From positions 1-31,546 of the forward strand of contig CAMNHG010000005.1 in NCBI GenBank assembly GCA_946539105.1: a DNA stretch of 31,546 nucleotides, in the 5' to 3' direction. The stretch is from an uncultured Clostridia bacterium (GTDB lineage: Bacteria > Bacillota > Clostridia > Oscillospirales > Acutalibacteraceae). How positions within the stretch are numbered: position 1 is the stretch's first letter; every line of letters starts with the position of its first letter. The notes under the pieces are model-generated. The model saw only the letters and a program-made list of their open reading frames with translations. It was not told where the DNA came from and did not search any database. Shown piece after piece: positions 15,777-22,565 of this stretch. Made by a program: the position numbers and the translations under genes.

Positions 15777-16627
15777 TTGGACTTCCTCCCTATTTTTGTT
15801 CTTAAATTGTTAACGTCCTCAAACTCGTCAAGCAAAAGCTCGCTGAGCTTTTTAATAAGCGAATCTCTGGTATATTCCCTGGTAAGCTCGCCGTCAAAGG
15901 CAAGCGAAATTACACCGGTTTCCTCGCTGACTACCAGCACAACAGCGTCGCTTTGCTCGCTCATACCCAGCGCGGCTCTGTGGCGTGTGCCGAGGTTTAT
16001 ATCAACATCATTGTTGCTGGTCAGCGGCAAAATGCAGCCTGCGGCAAACAGCTTGCCGTCGCGTATAATAGCGGCACCGTCGTGCAGCGGAGCTTTATTA
16101 AAGAAGATATTGCCGAAAAGCGCGACTGAGGTTTCGGCGTCAACAATAGTTCCCGTAGCCGCAATATCCGAGAGCATAGTCTCGCGCTCGAATATAATCA
16201 GCGCGCCTGTGCGCGAATGCGAAAACAGTGTTGCGGTGTCGGCGGCGTCGATGATTGATTTTTTTACCTTTTTCTCCCAATCATCGCCTTTGCCCTGCTT
16301 AAACGCGCTTATCAGCCTGCCCCACGTGTTTTTTCTGCCCATTTGCTCAAGGGCTTTACGGATTTCGGGCTGGAAAATAATCGCGATCAAAACAACCGAA
16401 GCCTCAAAGAAAGCCCTCAACAGTGATGAAAGCATTACAAGACCGAACAAGGAGGATAAGAAGTAAACGACAAGCAGTACAAATACTCCCTTTAAAAGCT
16501 GAACCGCCCTGGTCTCGCGGACAAGTCTGAACAATCCGAAAATAATAAATCCGATTGCCAGAATATCTACAACGTCACGGAACTGAATTGTTTTGAATAA
16601 GGACAGAAAATTATCAAAAAATTCCAT
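15773..16627 (-). CDS. cdaA: Diadenylate cyclase CdaA (c-di-AMP synthase)
   Basis: Makes c-di-AMP from two ATP. With the ATG at 16627-16625 the protein is 284 residues; an alternative ATG 9 nt upstream is too close to AGGAGA (16644-16639), and the frame extends to 16678 without a ribosome site. Three N-terminal membrane helices (about 19-35, 45-63, 66-84) precede the DAC domain, with catalytic DGA (183-185) and RHR (215-217, within GTRHRAA) both intact. It is the first gene of a coupled pair with cdaR. c-di-AMP controls potassium and osmolyte transport and cell-wall homeostasis in Gram-positive bacteria. Confidence 0.95.
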   Translation of the reverse strand: MEFFDNFLSLFKTIQFRDVVDILAIGFIIFGLFRLVRETRAVQLLKGVFVLLVVYFLSSLFGLVMLSSLLRAFFEASVVLIAIIFQPEIRKALEQMGRKNTWGRLISAFKQGKGDDWEKKVKKSIIDAADTATLFSHSRTGALIIFERETMLSDIAATGTIVDAETSVALFGNIFFNKAPLHDGAAIIRDGKLFAAGCILPLTSNNDVDINLGTRHRAALGMSEQSDAVVLVVSEETGVISLAFDGELTREYTRDSLIKKLSELLLDEFEDVNNLRTKIGRKSK

Positions 16628-16722
16628 TTCAGCTTTCATCTCCTTTCTCTGAACAAAGCCCAAAGCCGGCTTGCCCAACGTCTTTTTAAGGCGCGATTTA
16701 AATATAACGTATTTCTTTTTTT

Positions 16723-16752
16723 ATTTTAACATATTATACGCTCTAATTGCAA
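16723..16752 (-). promoter_or_regulatory. Candidate promoter of cdaA-cdaR
   Basis: On the - strand TTGCAA (16752-16747), 18-nt spacer, TAAAAT (16728-16723). A perfect TATAAT at 16738-16733 overlaps it but lacks a matching -35. No terminator follows the upstream desulfurase gene, so read-through is also possible. Confidence 0.4.
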
Positions 16753-16760
16753 CCGTTTTT

Positions 16761-17900
16761 TTATACTTTTGAAATTTTATTCACTGCATTTAAAAAATAA
16801 TTCACCTGAGCGCGGTTATTGAACACCGACATCACCGCCCTTACGGTTCCTTTTTCGAGCGTACCCATACTTTTGTGCGCCAGCGGAGCACAGTGAAGTC
16901 CGGCTCTGACTGCTATATTAAACTTGTTTAGCCTTTCCGCTGTCTGCTCACAGTCCATATCCTTAATATTAAAAGAAATTACCGGAGCACAGCTTTCGCT
17001 GTCGGGAAAAGCTGTATATAGCTCGACCCTGCCGATATTGCTAAGTCCGTCATAAAGCCTTTGAGCAAGCTGAGCTTCATATGAGGATATATTTTCAGTA
17101 CCCCTGTTAAGCACAAATTTTACGCCCTCGTTAAGCCCTGCGATTCCCGAAACGTTCGGCGTACCGCTCTCGTACTTATCGGGCAAAACGTCGGGCTGGT
17201 TAATATCAGCCGAAAAGCTGCCTGTTCCGCCCTGAGTAAGGCTGTCCGGGGTTCGCTCTGAGTTAATAACCAAAACGCCCGTGCCCATCGGTCCGTAAAG
17301 TCCCTTGTGCCCTGCGGTGCAGAGGTAATCTATGTCGCTGTTTTTTAGCGATATGGGCTCTATTCCCGCGGTTTGGGCGGCGTCAACGCAAAAGAGTATT
17401 CCGTAAATTTTGCACATCGCGGCAATACGGTTGACAGGGAGCTTTATTCCGAAAACGTTTGAGGCGTGAGTGCATATAATCATTTTTGTTTTCGCGTTAA
17501 TCAGCCCGCGGAAGTTCCCTATTGTCTGCTCGTCGTCGCCCTGAACAACCTCGGCGACAGAGTAGCTTACACCCTGTTTTTCGAGAGCGGCGACGGGTCT
17601 TAAGACCGCGTTGTGCTCCAAGGATGAAATAATAACATGGTCTCCGCTTTTCAGCGTACCCTTTATTACGGTATTAAGTGCAGTGGTGCAGTTATTTGTA
17701 AATATTATTTTCTCGGCGTTGTCCAAATCAAAAAGCATTGCCAGGTTCTCGCGGCACTTAAAGATAAGCTCCGAGGATTTTAACGAGAGCCTGTGTCCGC
17801 TCCTGCCGGGATTGGCGCAGTTGTTCATAGCGTAGTTTACGGCGTTGACAACGCTTTTCGGCTTTGGATAGGACGTCGCGCCGTTATCAAAATATATCAA
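16761..17900 (-). CDS. Class V aminotransferase-fold cysteine desulfurase
   Basis: PLP enzyme of the NifS/SufS fold, removing sulfur (or selenium) from cysteine (or selenocysteine). Residues consistent with activity are all visible: EHNA with His96 stacking on PLP, DAAQTAG with Asp173, the Schiff-base lysine in GHKG (Lys199) and the persulfide cysteine in RAGLHCAPL (Cys337). At 379 residues it matches the EF2568-type branch rather than IscS. It starts at TTG, overlapping the DUF3343 stop by 4 nt; the family opening MIYFDNGATSYPKP supports this unusual start. In other Firmicutes, DUF3343 proteins occur beside such enzymes in selenium or sulfur trafficking gene sets, but no selD or isc/suf gene is present here. 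Confidence 0.88.
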   Translation of the reverse strand: MIYFDNGATSYPKPKSVVNAVNYAMNNCANPGRSGHRLSLKSSELIFKCRENLAMLFDLDNAEKIIFTNNCTTALNTVIKGTLKSGDHVIISSLEHNAVLRPVAALEKQGVSYSVAEVVQGDDEQTIGNFRGLINAKTKMIICTHASNVFGIKLPVNRIAAMCKIYGILFCVDAAQTAGIEPISLKNSDIDYLCTAGHKGLYGPMGTGVLVINSERTPDSLTQGGTGSFSADINQPDVLPDKYESGTPNVSGIAGLNEGVKFVLNRGTENISSYEAQLAQRLYDGLSNIGRVELYTAFPDSESCAPVISFNIKDMDCEQTAERLNKFNIAVRAGLHCAPLAHKSMGTLEKGTVRAVMSVFNNRAQVNYFLNAVNKISKV

Positions 17901-18124
17901 TTATAATCAACGGCAGACACGCCGACTACCTTTATTCCGCTGTTATTAATCAGCTCAAAAGCCTTTTCGTAATTGTTCCTAACCTTAAGGCTGTAGCCGC
18001 AGGAGCCCTTGCCTGCTCCCGACGGAGTTCTGACGGTTTGCGAGTAGATTCCGTTTTTTCTCAGCAGCTCCTTTGCCCTTAACAGCCTTGTCATATTATC
18101 AAAAATAATCAAGTTCTTATCCAT
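17897..18124 (-). CDS. DUF3343 family protein, putative Se/S carrier
   Basis: A 75-residue cytosolic protein starting at the ATG at 18124-18122, which follows AAGGTG at about 6 nt; an ATG 18 nt further upstream has no ribosome site. The core pattern LIIFDNMTRLLRAKELLRKN, RTPSGAGKGSCGYSLKV and a closing IKVVGVSAVDY is that of DUF3343. The single cysteine in GSCGY (about residue 43) is the candidate carrier residue. It is coupled to a cysteine desulfurase by a 4-nt overlap, so accepting persulfide or selenium from that enzyme is a reasonable hypothesis. The carrier role is not established for most members. Confidence 0.82.
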   Translation of the reverse strand: MDKNLIIFDNMTRLLRAKELLRKNGIYSQTVRTPSGAGKGSCGYSLKVRNNYEKAFELINNSGIKVVGVSAVDYN

Positions 18125-18234
18125 TATTTCACCTTTTTCCATGCGCCGTACAAAAGGCGCGTATTTGATATTTCTTTATAATATTATATGCCGGGAAAAA
18201 TAATGGTGAAAAACCCGGACGAATAAATAAAATA

Positions 18235-18263
18235 TAGACAAAACAGCCGTTTTCTGTTATCAT
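18235..18263 (+). promoter_or_regulatory. Candidate promoter of the YdcF-like gene
   Basis: TAGACA (18235-18240), 17-nt spacer, TATCAT (18258-18263), giving a leader of about 33 nt. Confidence 0.45.
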
Positions 18264-18303
18264 AAAACAAAGATGAATTTACTATTCAGACAGGAACAGA
18301 CCA

Positions 18304-19815
18304 ATGAAAAAGAAAAAACTAAAACCGAGATATAAATTTTTAATAGCCTCGCTGATTATTATTACGGTAGGTTTTTTTACTTACGCGGTAATTTCAGGCA
18401 GCAATTACCAAATCGGAATCCCGTACATCGACGAAGATTTCGGACCGGATGTTGACGTTTCGGATTCGGTCGAAGCAAAATGCAACGATGAAAGCATAGT
18501 AAAGATAACCTCTGTTTACACCCAAAAGGACAGAACAGTGTTACACTGCATCTGTATTGACACCCAAAGCGTAAGTCAGGGAAAATGCAGTATTGATATC
18601 AGCTTTAACGATTCCGATGTAAAGGACACAGTTATTATGAGGCACGATTTGGTGGTGTTGCCCTTCGGGGTAATTTACGATTTAACGACCGACAACTTTT
18701 CGGCTATGAAAATAGGGATTCACGTTGAGGTTCTCGTGCTGATAATATTTACAATCGTGCTTATCCTCTCGTTTATCGAAAAATTTAAAAACGGCAATTT
18801 CTCATACTCAATGGCGGTTTTGGGAGGCGTGATATTATTCCTCGCTATAACTGTGATCACGACCTTTATAGATCCGTGGTACTGGCAAATCAACTCCAGC
18901 TTATTTACGGTCAGAATGCTTTTAACCCATATTGTTAACAGCGGCTACGGGTTTATCGCAATTACTACCCTCCCTGTGCTTATTCTGGCGGTCGCGCTTT
19001 GTATAAGCAACGTAATTCTGATAAAAAAGGAAGGCTTCGGGCTGCACAACGCACTCGGATTTTTCATAGGCTTTACAATACTTGCGGGAATAGTTGTAAT
19101 CGAGCTCAGCGGAAATTTTGCCAATGTTAATTCGGATATGGAATTTGCCGTAAAGTATATATTTAACCACTGCGCTATATTTTTGCTGTGCTACTTTGAG
19201 TGTATGCTTATTTCCACCGCGTTTTGCGCTGTTGCGGCAACCAAGTACAAGGTTAAATTTGATATTGATTATATCATCATCCTCGGCTGCGCGCTGATGG
19301 GCGACGGCACTCCCACTCCGCACCTGATGGGCAGGATTCAGCGAGCTTATGATTTTGAAGCCGAGCAGTATAAGTCCACCGGCAAGCACGCAAAGTTCGT
19401 ACCCTCGGGCGGTCAGGGAAGCGACGAGGTTATCAGCGAGGCGGAAAGTATGAAGCACAAGCTGGAAGAGCTCGGAATTGACGGCGGCAGAATTATAAAA
19501 GAGGACAAATCCGTTAACACAAGTCAGAATATGTGGTTCTCCAAAAAGGCTATTGAAAATGATACCGAAAACATTGAGGACGTAAACATAGCCTTTTCAA
19601 CTACAAATTACCACGTATTCAGGGGCTATACACTGGCAAAAAAGGCAGGAATGAACGCCAAGGGTTTATCAGCGAAAACAAAGTTTTACTTCTTTCCAAA
19701 CGCGTTTATAAGGGAGTTTATCGGACTTGTTTGGGAGCAGAAAAAACGCCACCTGCTTTTCGCGCTCTTAATAATCGCCTCAATCGCCTTGCTTTACTTA
19801 CTTATAATTTATTAA
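18304..19815 (+). CDS. Multi-pass membrane protein with YdcF/SanA-like DUF218 domain
   Basis: A 503-residue protein. A first helix (about 11-30) is followed by an extracytoplasmic domain of about 110 residues, then about five membrane helices (about 143-305), a DUF218 domain (about 320-465) and a last helix (about 483-502). The DUF218 part is recognised by DYIIILGCAL, GRIQRAYDF, VPSGGQGSDE, ESMKHKLEELGI and NTSQNMWFSKKAI, then a conserved TTNYHVFRGYTLAKKAGM. This family is linked to envelope biogenesis, but its reaction is undefined. The ribosome site is only AGGAA-like and the ATG at 18304 is the best option. It has its own promoter and terminator. The N-terminal domain is not recognised. 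Confidence 0.8.
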   Translation: MKKKKLKPRYKFLIASLIIITVGFFTYAVISGSNYQIGIPYIDEDFGPDVDVSDSVEAKCNDESIVKITSVYTQKDRTVLHCICIDTQSVSQGKCSIDISFNDSDVKDTVIMRHDLVVLPFGVIYDLTTDNFSAMKIGIHVEVLVLIIFTIVLILSFIEKFKNGNFSYSMAVLGGVILFLAITVITTFIDPWYWQINSSLFTVRMLLTHIVNSGYGFIAITTLPVLILAVALCISNVILIKKEGFGLHNALGFFIGFTILAGIVVIELSGNFANVNSDMEFAVKYIFNHCAIFLLCYFECMLISTAFCAVAATKYKVKFDIDYIIILGCALMGDGTPTPHLMGRIQRAYDFEAEQYKSTGKHAKFVPSGGQGSDEVISEAESMKHKLEELGIDGGRIIKEDKSVNTSQNMWFSKKAIENDTENIEDVNIAFSTTNYHVFRGYTLAKKAGMNAKGLSAKTKFYFFPNAFIREFIGLVWEQKKRHLLFALLIIASIALLYLLIIY

Positions 19816-19825
19816 AATATACAGT

Positions 19826-19870
19826 CAGGCAGGCTTAACGCAAAAACGCTGATGCCTGCCTGTATTTTTT
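19826..19870 (+). terminator. Terminator of the YdcF-like gene
   Basis: Nine-base perfect stem CAGGCAGGC (19826-19834) with GCCTGCCTG (19854-19862), loop of 19 nt, then TATTTTTT. Confidence 0.8.
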
Positions 19871-19981
19871 AAAGAAAAAACTTTTATTTTATCACTATCG
19901 AAATATAAAAGATAATTTTTATTATATAATGTACTTTGTGATTTTGGGTATTTTGGTATAGTTTTCTTTGGAGGGAAATGT

Positions 19982-21463
19982 ATGAAAATCGGATTTGACA
20001 ACAACAAATATCTCGAAATGCAGTCACAGCATATCCGCGACAGAATCAAGCAGTTCGGCGACAAGCTGTACCTTGAGTTCGGCGGAAAGCTGTTTGACGA
20101 CTACCACGCGTCACGCGTTCTGCCGGGCTTTAAGCCGGATTCAAAGCTGCAAATGCTTATGCAGCTAAAGGATGAGGCGGAGATTGTAATTGTAATTAAC
20201 GCCGACGACATCGAAAAGAACAAGGTCAGAGGCGACTTGGGAATTACATACGATTTGGATGTTCTCAGACTTATCGACCTGTTCAAGAACCGCGGACTGT
20301 GCGTTGAGTCGGTTGTGCTTACAAGATACGCCGAACAGCCAACCGCTGTTAAGTTTGAAAAGAAGCTGACGGAAAACGGAATCAGGGTTTATCATCACTA
20401 CTCAATCCCCAACTACCCCACCGACGTTGACTTGATTGTAAGCGATGACGGCTACGGAAAGAACGATTATGTAGAGACCTCGCGCAGGCTTGTTGTAATT
20501 ACCGCACCGGGACCGGGCTCGGGCAAAATGGCGGTTTGTCTGTCTCAGCTTTACCACGAGCACAAGCACGGTGTAGAGGCAGGCTACGCAAAGTTTGAGA
20601 CCTTCCCCATTTGGAATCTTCCGCTAAAGCACCCTGTTAACGTTGCGTATGAGGCGGCTACGGCGGATTTGAACGACGTTAATATGATTGACCCGTTCCA
20701 CCTTGAGGCATACGGCAAAACCACCGTTAACTACAACAGAGATATCGAGATATTCCCTGTTCTCAACACGATGTTTGAGCAAATTTTAGGCAAGTCGCCG
20801 TATAAGTCGCCTACGGATATGGGCGTAAATATGGCAGGAAACTGCATTATCGACGACGAAGCCGTTTGCGCGGCAGCCAATCAGGAGATTATCAGACGTT
20901 ACTATCAGGCACTTTGCAACAACACAAAGGGCGTGGGAAGCTACGACGAGGCGTATAAAATCGGTCTTTTGATGAAGCAAAACAAGCTGACAACCTCAGA
21001 CCGTCCCGTTGTTGCCGCTGCGTTAAAAAGAGCGGAGGAAACAGGAGCTCCCGCTGCGGCACTTGAGCTTGGCGACGGCAAGCTGATTACGGGAAAGACA
21101 AGCAATCTGCTCGGAGCTTGCTCGGCAATGCTGCTTAACTCGCTTAAGTCTTTGGCTGAAATCCCCGACAAGGTAGATATTATTGACCCGGCTGTTATTG
21201 AGCCGATTCAAAGACTGAAGGTTGAGCACTTCGGTTCCGCAAACCCAAGGCTGCACACCGACGAAATTTTGATCGCGCTGTCAATGTCCGCGGTAACCAA
21301 CCCCACCGCTAAGCTGGCGATGGATCAGATTAAAAATCTCCGCGATACCGACGCGCACGCAACGGTTATTCTTTCCGAAACCGACACTCGCACTCTTAAA
21401 AAGCTCGGAATAAGGCTTACTACCGAACCCGAGTATGAGACCGACAGGCTTTACAGAAAGTAA
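19982..21463 (+). CDS. DUF1846 family protein
   Basis: A 493-residue soluble protein matching DUF1846 (PF08903) along its whole length, a family common in Firmicutes whose function is not established. Visible landmarks are the opening KIGFDNNKYLEMQS, a nucleotide-binding-like VITAPGPGSGKMAV (172-185), DDGYGKNDYVETSRR, and MGVNMAGNCIIDD. The P-loop-like element suggests nucleotide or phosphate binding. GGAGGG about 7 nt upstream supports the ATG. It is transcribed alone and ends at a strong bidirectional terminator. High confidence in family, low in function. Confidence 0.9.
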   Translation: MKIGFDNNKYLEMQSQHIRDRIKQFGDKLYLEFGGKLFDDYHASRVLPGFKPDSKLQMLMQLKDEAEIVIVINADDIEKNKVRGDLGITYDLDVLRLIDLFKNRGLCVESVVLTRYAEQPTAVKFEKKLTENGIRVYHHYSIPNYPTDVDLIVSDDGYGKNDYVETSRRLVVITAPGPGSGKMAVCLSQLYHEHKHGVEAGYAKFETFPIWNLPLKHPVNVAYEAATADLNDVNMIDPFHLEAYGKTTVNYNRDIEIFPVLNTMFEQILGKSPYKSPTDMGVNMAGNCIIDDEAVCAAANQEIIRRYYQALCNNTKGVGSYDEAYKIGLLMKQNKLTTSDRPVVAAALKRAEETGAPAAALELGDGKLITGKTSNLLGACSAMLLNSLKSLAEIPDKVDIIDPAVIEPIQRLKVEHFGSANPRLHTDEILIALSMSAVTNPTAKLAMDQIKNLRDTDAHATVILSETDTRTLKKLGIRLTTEPEYETDRLYRK

Positions 21464-21515
21464 TGTGCGAAGGCACCTTTGTCCGCGTTTGTACAGGATG
21501 AAATTTAATACACAT

Positions 21516-21551
21516 AAAAAAAGTTCGGCTGAAAATCAGCCGAACTTTTTT
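21516..21551. terminator. Bidirectional terminator between DUF1846 and the lipoprotein gene
   Basis: Symmetric hairpin AAAAAGTTCGGCTGA / TCAGCCGAACTTTTT with a 3-nt loop. Runs of A and T on either side give a U tract on both strands, stopping the DUF1846 transcript and the convergent amylase/PqqD/lipoprotein operon. Confidence 0.9.
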
Positions 21552-21555
21552 AATT

Positions 21556-22050
21556 CTAATTTGGAATAAACGGAAGCTCATATTCATCTGTGGGATATTC
21601 AAAATCATAGCTGCTTCCCGATGAATTGTCAATTTCTGCCTTAGAGCTATTGCCGTTGCCGCCCGGATTTGATGACGAAGCCGGGTTGTTTGAATTTCCG
21701 CCTGAATTATTGGCAGGCGAGGAGGTGTTTGAGCTTTGACGGTTTTCGTTTTTTGAACCCGAATTATTGTTTTCGGCTTTCGACTCACTTCCGCCGCCCT
21801 GAGAGGACTTTGAATCATCCGAGCTGCTCTGAGACGAATCAGAGTTAGCCGATTGGCTTTGAGATGTGCTTGGAGCTGTAGGATTATTTGACTTTGAAGA
21901 AGCCGCGGACGGCTTTTGGGTTACAGCCGCTGTTGTTGTCTGAGCAGAACTCGAATCTGAATCCGAGTTATCGCTCTTCTCTCCGCAAGCCGAAAAGGCA
22001 AACGTAAGTATAGCCGCTAAAGCAAGTGTAATAATAATTTTTTTAAGCAT
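21556..22050 (-). CDS. Ser/Asn-rich lipoprotein with conserved-looking acidic C-terminus
   Basis: A 164-residue exported protein. Residues 1-21 are a lipoprotein signal peptide ending in the lipobox FSAC, with lipidated Cys22. Residues 23-145 are low-complexity, rich in Ser, Asn, Gly and Thr, with no predicted fold. The last 13 residues, YPTDEYELPFIPN, differ sharply: aromatic, acidic and Pro-containing. This looks like a surface-tethered linker displaying a short terminal motif. It is the last gene of the amylase operon, 17 nt after pqqD. An assembly partner, a bait for the recognition protein or a modified peptide are possible roles; none is proven. No family recognised. Confidence 0.75.
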   Translation of the reverse strand: MLKKIIITLALAAILTFAFSACGEKSDNSDSDSSSAQTTTAAVTQKPSAASSKSNNPTAPSTSQSQSANSDSSQSSSDDSKSSQGGGSESKAENNNSGSKNENRQSSNTSSPANNSGGNSNNPASSSNPGGNGNSSKAEIDNSSGSSYDFEYPTDEYELPFIPN

Positions 22051-22067
22051 AATTATATCCTCAGTTT

Positions 22068-22328
22068 TCAGTCATCAATCGCGCCGATTTCCCTTAATTT
22101 GGTAATGACATCGTGAACGTCCGCCCTCATAACCTTTTTATCACCGTCAAAGCGATTATACAGCTCGTCTGCAATCGCTTCTTCCGTAGTGTCGCTTTCA
22201 AGGCAGTTAAGAATAACCTCAACGGTTTTGTTACCCTGAACAAGCCCGTGAAAATCCGCTCCCGCGGTGGGAACAACCACGGTCTGACCGTCTATTGTGT
22301 GCTTTACAAAATTTTGATTCAACTTCAT
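22068..22328 (-). CDS. PqqD-family protein (RiPP recognition element)
   Basis: An 86-residue stand-alone PqqD-like protein. The N-terminal strands with GADFHGLVQGNKTVEVILNC correspond to the beta-hairpin and start of the winged helix in this family (usual form: L N x x G), and TTEEAIADELYNRFDGD ... VHDVITKLREIGAIDD forms the helices that close the domain. Such proteins bind leader peptides and present them to modification enzymes, usually radical SAM proteins. AGGA lies 8 nt before the ATG. A 39-codon acidic ORF lies 99 nt upstream in the same operon, the natural candidate ligand. No radical SAM, cyclodehydratase or protease gene is found in the window. Confidence 0.8.
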   Translation of the reverse strand: MKLNQNFVKHTIDGQTVVVPTAGADFHGLVQGNKTVEVILNCLESDTTEEAIADELYNRFDGDKKVMRADVHDVITKLREIGAIDD

Positions 22329-22353
22329 ATTAACAGTCCTTAACCAACAGCCA

Positions 22354-22372
22354 CCCGGACAAAACGTCCGGG
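22354..22372 (-). promoter_or_regulatory. Intercistronic hairpin between the 39-codon ORF and pqqD
   Basis: Seven-base GC-rich stem CCCGGAC/GTCCGGG with a 5-nt loop and no following U tract. It sits 26 nt before the pqqD start. It may stabilise the upstream message or lower transcription into pqqD. Confidence 0.5.
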
Positions 22373-22427
22373 CGACTGATTTTCAGATAAGAAATATAAC
22401 TAACAACAAATCAAATTGATGATTACA

Positions 22428-22547
22428 TTATATCATATCGTCCTCATATTCGTGGGGATCACTTGAATTGCCTGAAGTAGTAATTACGTCCTCAGTTTTA
22501 AACTCAATAATTTCAAGCTGTGTGCGAGTATAAAGTTCCTTCTCCAT
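22428..22547 (-). CDS. 39-codon acidic peptide, candidate RiPP precursor
   Basis: ATG at 22547-22545 follows AAAGGAAG at about 7 nt and lies 18 nt after the amylase stop codon. The frame runs 39 codons to TAA. The peptide opens MEKELYTRTQLEIIEF, continues KTEDVITTSG and ends DPHEYEDDMI. A leader-like, alternately hydrophobic/acidic N-terminal half, a TTSG boundary and a short polar tail next to a PqqD gene fit a RiPP precursor. The tail has no Cys, and its only modifiable side chains are Ser, Asp, Glu, Asn, His and Tyr. Real translation is likely from ribosome site and spacing; modification is inference. It is too short for usual gene finders. Confidence 0.6.
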   Translation of the reverse strand: MEKELYTRTQLEIIEFKTEDVITTSGNSSDPHEYEDDMI

Positions 22548-22565
22548 AATCTTCTTCCTTTCAAA

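Noticed and set aside
14641..16466. Ser/Leu-rich + strand frames opposite cdaR and cdaA
   Set aside because: Compositional shadows of the YbbR and DAC domain genes, whose motifs and overlap structure are clear.
18189..18227. A 12-codon + strand ORF starting ATGCCGGGA
   Set aside because: No ribosome binding site, and it lies upstream of the promoter chosen for the next gene.
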